From: DATLFP01 sp035540955
Lineage (GTDB): Bacteria; Actinomycetota; Acidimicrobiia; Acidimicrobiales; CADCSY01
Length of the DNA stretch: 24,194 nt
Direction of reading: 5' to 3'
Assembly: GCA_035540955.1 (NCBI GenBank)
Contig: DATLFP010000031.1
Coordinates: 1-24,194, forward strand
In this document: one piece after another, positions 7,615 to 14,121 of the stretch
Numbering within the stretch: the first letter of the stretch is position 1
Layout: the number at the start of each line of letters is the position of its first letter
Translations under genes and position numbers: made by a program
The notes under the pieces: model-generated
The model's database searches: none
What the model was told of the DNA's origin: nothing
What the model saw: only the letters and a program-made list of their open reading frames with translations

Positions 7615-7836
7615 CTACTCCTTCGGACGGAGGTCGACGGTGAGCGTGAGGATCCCGCCGTCGAGGGTGCCGGTGGCATCGCCGATGATGGCGAAGTCCA
7701 TGAAGTCCTGCTGGGCCTGATCGATGAACTTGGCCCGCTCCTCACCGGCGATCGGCGGGAGGGGCCGGTCCTTCACCGCCCGCGCCCGCTCCTTGAACCT
7801 CGCGATCATCGCGTCGACATCCAGCGACTCGGCCAT
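7615..7836 (-). CDS. small conserved-looking acidic protein (73 aa)
   Basis: The product opens MAESLDVDAMIARFKERARAVKD, a helix with alternating charge, continues with PPIAGEERAKFIDQAQQDFMDFAIIGDA and ends in a short beta-like segment, GTLDGGILTLTVDLRPKE. It has no signal peptide, membrane span or cysteine. I cannot name a family. It is taken as real because it has normal amino-acid use, unlike the Arg/Pro-rich shadow frames, and because a TACGTT box sits exactly at -12 to -7 of its ATG, as expected for a leaderless mRNA. It lies between the DUF4202 gene (28 nt downstream) and the Thr-rich membrane protein gene (24 nt upstream). Confidence 0.7.
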   Translation of the reverse strand: MAESLDVDAMIARFKERARAVKDRPLPPIAGEERAKFIDQAQQDFMDFAIIGDATGTLDGGILTLTVDLRPKE

Positions 7837-7842
7837 GGGAAG

Positions 7843-7848
7843 AACGTA
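7843..7848 (-). promoter_or_regulatory. -10 box of a probable leaderless promoter, small gene 7836
   Basis: TACGTT occupies positions -12 to -7 relative to ATG 7836, so transcription would begin at or next to the A of the start codon. No Shine-Dalgarno sequence is present (only CTTCCC intervenes). The -35 region is not convincing. Confidence 0.5.
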
Positions 7849-7860
7849 GAGGACGCGCCG

Positions 7861-8382
7861 TCAGCGTCCCGACGGCGATGCCTTCACCCGCGGATCGGTG
7901 ATCCGCCAGTACCACCACGTCGCGCCGCTCAGCACGACGGCGATCAACAGCAGCGCGCCGACGATGAGTCGCACCAGCGTGTCGGTGCTCAGCCCGTCAC
8001 CCGCCGACCCTCCCGCGTCGGGCACCGACGTGGTGGTGTCGAACACCGACGTGGTCGGCGGGAAGACCGGGCCCTGCTCGGTGGTGGGTGGGAAGGTCGA
8101 CGGCGACACCTCGGGAACGGTGGTGCCCGGCTCGTCGTCGCCCGCCGTGGTCGTGGTGGTCTCCTCGTCGGGTTCGGTCGTGGTGGTCGTGACGTCCTCG
8201 GGTGGCGTGGTGATGGGCGGGAGCAGCGTGGGCGCGGTGGTCGTCGTCTCCTCGGCCGGCGCCTCGGTGGTCGACGTGGTCGGGTCCTCCTGGGCCGCCG
8301 AGGGCTCGTCCTGAGCGGCGGCGCGCCCGGCGACGAGCAGCAGCACGACGGCCGGCACCGTCGCGAGCCACCGGCGGGACAT
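7861..8382 (-). CDS. Thr/Pro/Glu-rich secreted single-pass membrane protein (173 aa)
   Basis: Residues 1-23 form a signal peptide (MSRRWLATVPAVVLLLVAGRAAAQ). Residues about 27-120 are a disordered stalk rich in Thr, Pro and Glu, with recurring runs such as EETTTT, TTTTTEPDEETTTTT and FPPTTE. Residues 136-160 are a C-terminal transmembrane helix (LVRLIVGALLLIAVVLSGATWWYW), followed by a short basic tail. The expected topology is stalk outside, tail inside. There is no folded domain, so the role may be a wall-spanning or O-glycosylated spacer; that is inference. I choose ATG 8382, 11 nt downstream of the Fpg-type gene's stop; the frame stays open further upstream, but that is antisense-like Arg/Pro sequence. 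The Thr runs come from gtg/gtc-rich DNA on the plus strand. Confidence 0.8.
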   Translation of the reverse strand: MSRRWLATVPAVVLLLVAGRAAAQDEPSAAQEDPTTSTTEAPAEETTTTAPTLLPPITTPPEDVTTTTTEPDEETTTTTAGDDEPGTTVPEVSPSTFPPTTEQGPVFPPTTSVFDTTTSVPDAGGSAGDGLSTDTLVRLIVGALLLIAVVLSGATWWYWRITDPRVKASPSGR

Positions 8383-8393
8383 GGCCGGCGACG

Positions 8394-9185
8394 CTATTGG
8401 CTCGTCCGCTGGTGATGGGGGCAGGACCACGTGGTGCGGCCCCCCACCGTGCGGCGCACGAGCGCGGTCCCGTCCTTCGGACAGCGGCCGCCGGCGACCC
8501 GATGGGCCTGCAACCGGCCGGTGTGGGAGCCGCCGCCGGCGAGCAGGTCGGCGAAGGTCGCCCGCAGGTGGCGGTGGAGGCGTCGCACCTCGGCGTCGCT
8601 GAGGCCGCCGGCGGGCCGCGCCGGGTCGAGCCCGGCCCGCCACAGGATCTCGTCGGCCGCCAGGTTGCCCACGCCCGCCAGCCGGGCCTGGTCCATCAGC
8701 CGAGCCTTCAGCGGCGCGGTGCTGGCGCCCAGCGCCGCCCGCAGCTCGCCCAGCGTCGCAGTGGCGGCGTCGGCTCCGAGGGCCCCCTCGTCGGGGTCCA
8801 GCACCACCCCGCCGAGGCGGCGCGGATCGCGGATGCGCAGGTCGCCACCGCCGGCGAACCGGAACGTCACCCGGTCCCAGGCCGGCTCGTCCCGCTCGCT
8901 CGCGTACAGGAGGTCCTCGACGCCTCGCCCGCCGTCGACGAGCAGCACTCCCGTCATCCCGAAGCGCAGGCCCACGACCGGCCCGGCGCCGGAGTCGAGC
9001 AGCAGGAGCTTGCCGATCCGGCGAGCGGCCGTGAACGAGCGACCGACGACCGCTCGCCGGAGCGCGGGACCGGTGAGGCCGCCCTTCAGGAACCAGGCGT
9101 CGGGGGTGTCGACGTCGGCGATCTCGCGGTGGAGAGCTTGCTCGGCGAGCCGGCGGTAGTACTCGACCTCGGCGAGCTCGGGCAC
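8394..9185 (-). CDS. Fpg/Nei-family DNA glycosylase/AP lyase (263 aa)
   Basis: A base-excision repair enzyme that removes oxidised bases. After removal of the start Met the N-terminus is PELAEVE, giving the catalytic N-terminal proline and the following Glu. K59 (RRIGKLLLL) is the conserved lysine. The helix-two-turn-helix is at about 158-190, with AGVGNLAADEILWRAGLDP containing the conserved Asn N174. The C-terminal beta-hairpin zinc finger (235-258) is unusual: C235 and C255 are kept, but the partner positions are D238 and H258 (CPKD ... CPHH) instead of two Cys. R250 of the hairpin remains. GTG 9185 is fixed by the obligatory PE N-terminus; GGAG directly abuts the start. The LCP gene ends 16 nt upstream. 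Confidence 0.92.
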   Translation of the reverse strand: MPELAEVEYYRRLAEQALHREIADVDTPDAWFLKGGLTGPALRRAVVGRSFTAARRIGKLLLLDSGAGPVVGLRFGMTGVLLVDGGRGVEDLLYASERDEPAWDRVTFRFAGGGDLRIRDPRRLGGVVLDPDEGALGADAATATLGELRAALGASTAPLKARLMDQARLAGVGNLAADEILWRAGLDPARPAGGLSDAEVRRLHRHLRATFADLLAGGGSHTGRLQAHRVAGGRCPKDGTALVRRTVGGRTTWSCPHHQRTSQ

Positions 9186-9201
9186 CTCCGAGGTCTAGCC
9201 G

Positions 9202-10092
9202 CTAGTGCGACTGCAGGATGGCGTCGTCGACGAAGTCGGCGAAGACGTCCGCCGCGTCGGGCTGGCGGGGGAACACCACCGACGCCCGGCCCACCGCCCC
9301 GATGCGCGACGGCATCGTGTAGTTGCGCACCTGCCCGGGGTCGATGCGCAGCGCCGCCCGACCCAGCCGGTAGAGATCGGTGGCGCTCACGCCGTCGACC
9401 CGCACGTTGCGGAAGAGCACGTCGAGGTAGCCGACCACGTCGATCGGCGACCGCCCCTTCTGCCGCAGCTCGGCGAGGGCGTGGATGATCAGCTGGCCCT
9501 GGTTCGCGGTCCGGCGGATGTCGCCGTCGGGGATGTGCCGGTTGCGGGTGAACGCCAGTGCTCGCTCCCCCGTCATCCGCACCGGTCCCGGGTTGAAGGC
9601 GGCCCCCGAGTTGGGGTCGCTCATGAGGAACGGCACGTCGACCTCGACGCCGCCGAAGGCGTCGACCATGGCGATGAACCCGTCGAAGGTGGTGACCAGC
9701 ACGAAGGAGATCGGCGCGCCGGTCAGCCGTTGCACCGTCTCGGCCTGGAGCTGGGGGCCGCCGCGGTCGTAGGCCTCGTTCACCCGGCCCGGGCCCCGGC
9801 CGGGGATGTCGACCCAGGTGTCACGCGGGATGTTGAGGATCGTCGCCTTCCCCTCCCGGGGGTTCAGGCCGATGACGTGGAGGGCGTCGGCGCGGGCCCC
9901 GCCGAGCCCGGCCCGCTCGTCGCTGCCCACGACGAGCACGAAGGTGGTGTCCGTCCACTGGCCGGGGTCGTAGCCGGCGAGGCCGGTGGGCTCGACCTTG
10001 GTGAGGACGGTCTCGGCCGATGCGTGGTCGTGCACGAGGTCGGCAGTCCACACCATGGCGACCGCCACGAGGACAGCGAGGGCCCGCCTCAC
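9202..10092 (-). CDS. LytR-CpsA-Psr (LCP) family cell-wall glycopolymer transferase (296 aa)
   Basis: LCP enzymes attach polyprenyl-phosphate-linked glycopolymers to peptidoglycan on the outer face of the membrane. Residues 1 to about 28 are a signal anchor (RRALAVLVAVAMVWTADLV). The core motifs follow: FVLVVGSDER (51-60), ARADALHVIGLNP (66-78), ATILNIPRDTWVDIPGRG (83-100), RVNEAYDRGG (103-112) and the signature FTRNRHIPDGDIRRTANQ (181-198), with the Arg and Asp residues that bind pyrophosphate and Mg. The domain is complete and there is no LytR_C extension. Start GTG 10092 overlaps the stop of the upstream lipoprotein gene (GTGA), so the two are translationally coupled and may work together at the envelope. 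Confidence 0.93.
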   Translation of the reverse strand: MRRALAVLVAVAMVWTADLVHDHASAETVLTKVEPTGLAGYDPGQWTDTTFVLVVGSDERAGLGGARADALHVIGLNPREGKATILNIPRDTWVDIPGRGPGRVNEAYDRGGPQLQAETVQRLTGAPISFVLVTTFDGFIAMVDAFGGVEVDVPFLMSDPNSGAAFNPGPVRMTGERALAFTRNRHIPDGDIRRTANQGQLIIHALAELRQKGRSPIDVVGYLDVLFRNVRVDGVSATDLYRLGRAALRIDPGQVRNYTMPSRIGAVGRASVVFPRQPDAADVFADFVDDAILQSH

Positions 10093-10712
10093 TCGCTGGC
10101 CGCCGTCGTCGTGGTCGTCGTCGCCCCGATCGTGCGGGTGACGGCGATCGTGTACGCACCGATCCGCCAGTTGCCGCCCTGCCGGACGAGTGACAGCTCC
10201 CCGCGCCGCTCGACCCGGTCGCCGGGCCGCTCTCGGCTCGCCGCCGACCAGTCGAACTGGGCGACGACGAGCGCGGCGGCGGGGCCGTCGAAGTCGGCGA
10301 GCCCGGTCATCTCGATGGTGCCGGTCGTGCGCCGCAGCCGGCCGAAGCTCGGCACGCCCTCGTCGAAGAACGCGGCGCGGTCGGCGCCCGCCGCCCGGGC
10401 CCCGGCGTCGGGGGTGAACAGCGCCACGAAGCCGCCGCCGGCGGCGCCGAGGGCGAGCGGGCGGGCCGCCGTCACGAGGAGGAGCCGTTCGACCACGTCG
10501 ACCACCTCGTCGATGGTGCCGCCGTCGAGCGGGGCCCGTTCGGCGTGGGGGCTGACGAGCTCGGCCCTCGTCACGCGCAGCGCGACCTGGGGCTCGACCA
10601 CCGTCGTGGTGGTGGTGTCGGCCTCCTCGGCGGCGTCGTCGTCGTCGCCGCCGGAGCAGCCGGTCACGGCCAGCGCGAGCGCGACCGCGACGGCGAGGAG
10701 CTTGACGGGCAC
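10089..10712 (-). CDS. predicted lipoprotein, unknown function (207 aa)
   Basis: A lipoprotein signal peptide ends in the lipobox AVTGC with C19 as the lipidated residue (LLAVAVALALAVTGCSGG). An acidic and Thr-rich linker follows (DDDDAAEEADTTTTTVV). The folded part (about 41-195) has helix-rich and then beta-rich portions ending QFDWSAASRERPGDRVERRGELSLVRQGGNWRIGAYTIAVTR. That ending resembles NTF2-like/MceE-accessory style proteins, where a beta strand closes with a W-R-I motif, but I do not assign a family. The tail is again Thr-rich (ATTTTTTAASE). GTG start at 10712, no good ribosome site. It precedes and is coupled to the LCP gene and follows the PLP enzyme gene by 31 nt. Confidence 0.78.
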   Translation of the reverse strand: MPVKLLAVAVALALAVTGCSGGDDDDAAEEADTTTTTVVEPQVALRVTRAELVSPHAERAPLDGGTIDEVVDVVERLLLVTAARPLALGAAGGGFVALFTPDAGARAAGADRAAFFDEGVPSFGRLRRTTGTIEMTGLADFDGPAAALVVAQFDWSAASRERPGDRVERRGELSLVRQGGNWRIGAYTIAVTRTIGATTTTTTAASE

Positions 10713-10743
10713 GGTGGTTCAGGATGCCCGGAACCGCGCCGGG

Positions 10744-11913
10744 TTACGCGCGATCGATCGCCTGGTGCAGGTCGTCGATGAGGTCGGCAGGGTCTTCGAG
10801 GCCGACCGAGTAGCGCACCAGGCCCTCGTCGATCCCCATCGCCGCCCGCTCCTCCTCGGTGAGGTTGGCGGCGGTGGTCGACGCCACGTGGGTCACGAGC
10901 GTCTCGGGCCCCCCGAAGCTGGGCGCCAGGTGGGCGAGCCGCAGCGACTCGGCCACCGCCTTCCCGGCGTCCCACCCGCCGGCCACCTCGAAGCTGAGCA
11001 CGCCGCCGCCCATCGTCATCTGCCGCTTGGCCAGGTCGCGCTGGGGGTGGCTGTCGAGGCCGGGGTAGTGCACGGCCCGCACCTTCGGATGCTCGGCGAG
11101 GTCCTCGGCGATGCGTTGGGCGGCCTGGCTCTGGTGACGCATGCGCACGCCGAGGGTGCGCACGCCCCGCAGGCCGTTGAGGGCGTCGTGGGGGCTGGCG
11201 GTCGCTCCGTGGATCGTGTGGTAGCTCCAGATCCAACCGATGAGGTCGGCGGGGCCGGCGACCACGCCGAGGGTGGCGTCGTTGTGCCCGGCGATGCTCT
11301 TGGTCGCGGAGTGCATCACGAGGTCGAACCCGTGGTCGAGCGGCCGCTGGATCATCGGCCCGCCCATCGTGGAGTCGCACACCTTGATCGGCCCCGGGAT
11401 GGCGGCGACGGCGTCGAGATCGACGAGGTTGAGCAGCGGGTTGGCCGGGGTCTCCACGAAGATGAGGCGCGTGCGGTTGGGCTGCACGGCGGCGGCGATG
11501 GCGTCGGCGTCGGTGCCGTCGACGATCGTCGCCTCGATGCCGAAGCGGGCGCACACCGGCCCGAACAGCAGCTGCGTGGTGGAGAACGTCTGGTGCTGGG
11601 CCACCACGTGGTCGCCCTGGCTGCACATCGCCAGCACCAGTGTGGTGATGGCTCCCATGCCGCTGGCGAAGGCCTGGGCCGCCTCCGCGCCCTCGAGCGC
11701 GGCGATGGCGTCCTCGAACGCGTTGACGGTGGGGTTGCCGTAGCGGCTGTAGAACTCGCGGGCCTTCGGGGTGGTCGCCGCCACCAGGCTGGCGTCGACG
11801 TCGGGTGTCTCGAAGGTGCTCGAGCTCCACAGCGGCGTGGCGAGGGCTCGGCCGTTGGCGGCGCGGCCGGCGGTGATGGCGACGGTGTCGGGCTTGTCGA
11901 CGTGCTCGGTCAC
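10744..11913 (-). CDS. Cys/Met-metabolism PLP enzyme: O-acylhomoserine sulfhydrylase or cystathionine gamma-synthase (389 aa)
   Basis: This PLP enzyme takes the acylhomoserine made by the adjacent MetX and replaces the acyl group with sulfide or cysteine. Family marks are FYSRYGNPTVNAFEDAIAALEG (54-75), FASGMGAI (82-89), FVETPANPLLNLVDLDAVA (152-170), D180 (CDST, pairing with the pyridine nitrogen), HSATKSIAGHND with the Schiff-base lysine K205, and RYSVGLEDPADLIDDL (368-382), whose R368 binds the substrate carboxylate. Length is normal. The sequence alone does not separate MetB from MetY/MetZ activity, so no symbol is given. GTG 11913 overlaps the metX stop as GTGA. The frame stays open upstream to 12840, but there it is only the metX shadow. 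Confidence 0.92.
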   Translation of the reverse strand: MTEHVDKPDTVAITAGRAANGRALATPLWSSSTFETPDVDASLVAATTPKAREFYSRYGNPTVNAFEDAIAALEGAEAAQAFASGMGAITTLVLAMCSQGDHVVAQHQTFSTTQLLFGPVCARFGIEATIVDGTDADAIAAAVQPNRTRLIFVETPANPLLNLVDLDAVAAIPGPIKVCDSTMGGPMIQRPLDHGFDLVMHSATKSIAGHNDATLGVVAGPADLIGWIWSYHTIHGATASPHDALNGLRGVRTLGVRMRHQSQAAQRIAEDLAEHPKVRAVHYPGLDSHPQRDLAKRQMTMGGGVLSFEVAGGWDAGKAVAESLRLAHLAPSFGGPETLVTHVASTTAANLTEEERAAMGIDEGLVRYSVGLEDPADLIDDLHQAIDRA

Positions 11914-13097
11914 GGGTCGGTCTCGTCCTTCTCGATGGCGGTCAGGAACTCGGCGACGTGGGGGCCGATGGCGCTCGGCTCGATGAGGAACCCGTCGTGG
12001 CCGTGGGGGCTGTCGATCTCGACGTACTCGCACGGCGTGCCCTGGGCGTGGAGGAGGTCGCGGATCTGGCGCTGCTGGTAGGGCGGGTAGAGGATGTCGC
12101 TGCTGACGCCCAGCACGAGGGTGGGCGCGGCGATGCGGGCGGCGGCGGCCTCGAGGCTGCTCCGGCCGCGGGCGATGTCGTGCAGGTCCATCGCCTTGGT
12201 GAGCGTGAGGTAGCTGTTGGCGTCGAACCGCCGGGCCAGCTTGTCGCCGTGGTACTCGAGGTAGCGCTCGACCTGGAAGCGCTGCCACAGCGCGAAGCCG
12301 CCGTCGAGCGGCTCGACCACCTCGCGGCCGAAGCGCTGCGTGAACACGTCGTCGGAGCGGAAGGTGATCTGGCTGATCATGCGGGCGATGGCGAGCCCCT
12401 CGCTCGGACCGTCGCCCTCGGGCGCGTCGTAGTAGTCGCCGCCCCGCCACTTGGGGTCGAGGCGGATGGCGCGACGGCCGGTCGACCACCACGCGATCTG
12501 CTGGGCGCTGGCGGCCACCGCCGTGCTCATGGCGATGAGCCCGCGCGTGCGCTCGGGGAACATGACGCCCCACTCGAGCACCTGCATGCCGCCCATCGAC
12601 CCGCCGATGACGGCCAACCACTGCTTGACCCCGAGGGCGTTGGCCACCGCCACCTGGCTGCGGACCATGTCGCGGATGGAGATGACGGGGAACGTGCTGC
12701 CGTAGGGGCGCTGGGTCGTGGTGCCCGGCGGCAGGCTGGCCGGCCCGGTGCTGCCCTGGCAGCCGCCGGGAACGTTGGCGCACACGACGAAGTAGCGGTC
12801 GGTGTCGATCGGCTTGCCCGGCCCGATGAGGTTGTTCCACCAGCCGGCGCTCGGGTGACCCGGCTCGAGCGGCCCGTGGGCGTGGCTGTCGCCGGTGAGC
12901 GCGTGGCAGACGAACACGGCGTTGCTGGCGTCGCCGTTCAGCTCGCCCCAGGTCTCGTACGCGATGGCGACGTCGTCGAGCGTGCCGCCGCCCTCGAGCA
13001 CGAAGGGCCGGTCGGTCCCGAGGTACACGAAGCGGCGCCGGCCCGGCGGATCACCGGGACGCCAGGCCCCGGTGACGGGCAGCGACGGCCGCAACAT
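11910..13097 (-). CDS. metX: homoserine O-acetyltransferase (395 aa)
   Basis: The first committed step of methionine synthesis: homoserine is activated with an acyl group from acyl-CoA. The alpha/beta hydrolase fold shows the MetX pattern AYETWGELN, FVCHALTGDSHAHG, GWWNNLIGPGKPIDTDRYFVVCANVPGGCQGSTGP, the nucleophile elbow IGGSMGGMQ (S167), the acid D334 in VSSDILYPP and H367 in SPHGHDGF. Length is typical. Acetyl versus succinyl preference depends on a few pocket residues that I did not try to assign. ATG at 13097 has no Shine-Dalgarno, but a TACGCT box lies exactly at -12 to -7, pointing to leaderless translation. It is coupled to the PLP enzyme gene downstream. Confidence 0.93.
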   Translation of the reverse strand: MLRPSLPVTGAWRPGDPPGRRRFVYLGTDRPFVLEGGGTLDDVAIAYETWGELNGDASNAVFVCHALTGDSHAHGPLEPGHPSAGWWNNLIGPGKPIDTDRYFVVCANVPGGCQGSTGPASLPPGTTTQRPYGSTFPVISIRDMVRSQVAVANALGVKQWLAVIGGSMGGMQVLEWGVMFPERTRGLIAMSTAVAASAQQIAWWSTGRRAIRLDPKWRGGDYYDAPEGDGPSEGLAIARMISQITFRSDDVFTQRFGREVVEPLDGGFALWQRFQVERYLEYHGDKLARRFDANSYLTLTKAMDLHDIARGRSSLEAAAARIAAPTLVLGVSSDILYPPYQQRQIRDLLHAQGTPCEYVEIDSPHGHDGFLIEPSAIGPHVAEFLTAIEKDETDP

Positions 13098-13103
13098 GGG
13101 TCA

Positions 13104-13109
13104 AGCGTA
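13104..13109 (-). promoter_or_regulatory. -10 box of a probable leaderless promoter for metX
   Basis: TACGCT is at -12 to -7 of ATG 13097. The bases between box and start (TGACCC) do not resemble a ribosome site. The -35 region is GC-rich and has no clear TTGACA match. Confidence 0.5.
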
Positions 13110-13147
13110 CGCGGGCCCGCCCCTCGGCCCCGGGGTTTCGCCCCTCT

Positions 13148-14071
13148 CTACGCCGGGCGGAGCGTGATCTGGAAGTCGGGCGGCGCGTCGGACCCCGGAA
13201 CGAGGGCGAAGCCGCGGTCGCCGGTCCGGTCGTCGAAGCCGGAGAGGTCGAAGGTCCACACGTCGTCGGCCTCGGTGCTCGCCACGCAGCGGTCGGGGTC
13301 CCACGCCGGCGCGTCGTCGAAGGACTGGTCGGGCGCCTCGGACCAGCCCTCGTCGATCACCGCGCAGGCGAGCACGGTGCCGGCGCCCATCGCCTCACGC
13401 GCACCGCCGGTGTCCTCCTCGAGGATCAGCGTGCTGACCGTGCCCGACAGCCGGATGAAGGTGACCTTGTCGGTCTGCCCGAGCCGCGCCGAGATCGGCA
13501 TCGTGCCCTCGGGCACCTCGGCGGCCGCCACCCCGGTGCCGGCGAGGACGCTGGCCCACCCGAAGCCCCGCACCGTCAGCGGCTCCTCGGCCGCGGGCGC
13601 GGGCGGCGCGGTGATGGTGGTCGTCGTCGTCGTGGGTGTGGTGGCAACCGCCGGCGGCGGCGCCGCCGGGCCGGTCGCCGGCAGCGACACCGGAGGCAGG
13701 GTCGTCGGCGTGGGCGTGGGCGCCGGCGGCACGGTCGTGGTGGGCGTCACGGTCGCCGTTGCGATCGGCGCCGACGGCGGCGCCGCGGCGTCGGGCCGGC
13801 CCGGCCAGAAGAAGGAGACGGCGACGAGAGCGATGGCCGTCCACGCCACCGGCTGGTAGCGCAGGCCGTTGCGGGCCGCCTCCTCGCTGCCGGCGTGGCG
13901 GAGACGGAGCCCCACGCGGCTGAGCGCGGCGAGGACAGCGGGGCGCCCCGCCGCCGCGGCCAGCCGCGTGCGCTCGCGCTCGGCGGTCTCGCTGGCCGAC
14001 CGCAGGTAGCCCTCCTCGGCTGGCTGCTCGCGCACGTCGACCACCTGGGTCTCCTCCGCGACGACGCTCAC
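13148..14071 (-). CDS. membrane-anchored protein with Pro/Thr linker and exported beta-type domain, unknown function (307 aa)
   Basis: Residues 1-74 are a charged cytoplasmic part with a helical section (ASETAERERTRLAAAAG). One transmembrane helix lies at about 76-90 (VAWTAIALVAVSFFWPG). Residues 91-165 are a Pro/Thr linker (TVTPTTTVPPAPTPTPTT and TTPTTTTTT). The exported domain at about 166-307 has cysteines C236 and C262 and ends VWTFDLSGFDDRTGDRGFALVPGS...FQITLRPA. That ending resembles the jelly-roll DNRLRE-type domains, where WTFDVT..V..W....GFAL recurs; this is a weak likeness only. GTG 14071 is preferred over GTG 14089 because GGGGAG sits 8 nt ahead of it. It is divergent from the secreted-protein gene at 14122, and the shared 50-bp region probably holds both promoters. 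Confidence 0.75.
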   Translation of the reverse strand: MSVVAEETQVVDVREQPAEEGYLRSASETAERERTRLAAAAGRPAVLAALSRVGLRLRHAGSEEAARNGLRYQPVAWTAIALVAVSFFWPGRPDAAAPPSAPIATATVTPTTTVPPAPTPTPTTLPPVSLPATGPAAPPPAVATTPTTTTTTITAPPAPAAEEPLTVRGFGWASVLAGTGVAAAEVPEGTMPISARLGQTDKVTFIRLSGTVSTLILEEDTGGAREAMGAGTVLACAVIDEGWSEAPDQSFDDAPAWDPDRCVASTEADDVWTFDLSGFDDRTGDRGFALVPGSDAPPDFQITLRPA

Positions 14072-14079
14072 GAGCCCGG

Positions 14080-14085
14080 CTCCCC
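14080..14085 (-). promoter_or_regulatory. ribosome binding site deciding the start at 14071
   Basis: GGGGAG with an 8-nt spacer to GTG 14071. The in-frame GTG at 14089 has no such site, and the Shine-Dalgarno would then lie inside the gene. Confidence 0.5.
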
Positions 14086-14106
14086 GCACACGAGGCCCGC
14101 GACCCG

Positions 14107-14112
14107 TACGGT
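14107..14112 (+). promoter_or_regulatory. -10 box of a near-leaderless promoter for the gene at 14122
   Basis: TACGGT ends 9 nt before ATG 14122, so the transcript would start 0 to 3 nt before the start codon. No Shine-Dalgarno sequence is visible (GTCGTCGGTCG precedes the ATG). No clear -35 box. It uses the same TACGNT pattern as three other genes here. Confidence 0.4.
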
Positions 14113-14121
14113 CGTCGGTCG

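Noticed and set aside
10727..10743. Stem-loop CCCGG-N7-CCGGG between the PLP enzyme and lipoprotein genes
   Set aside because: Only 5 bp and no T-run. Such stems arise by chance in GC-rich DNA; not called a terminator.
9205..12081. Plus-strand open frame of 958 codons
   Set aside because: It is antisense to the LCP, lipoprotein, PLP enzyme and metX genes, all of which have clear family motifs; His/Val/Arg/Gly-rich shadow translation.
11914..12840. Long N-terminal extension of the PLP enzyme frame
   Set aside because: It is the shadow of metX. Family homology begins at GTG 11913, and the extension is low complexity.
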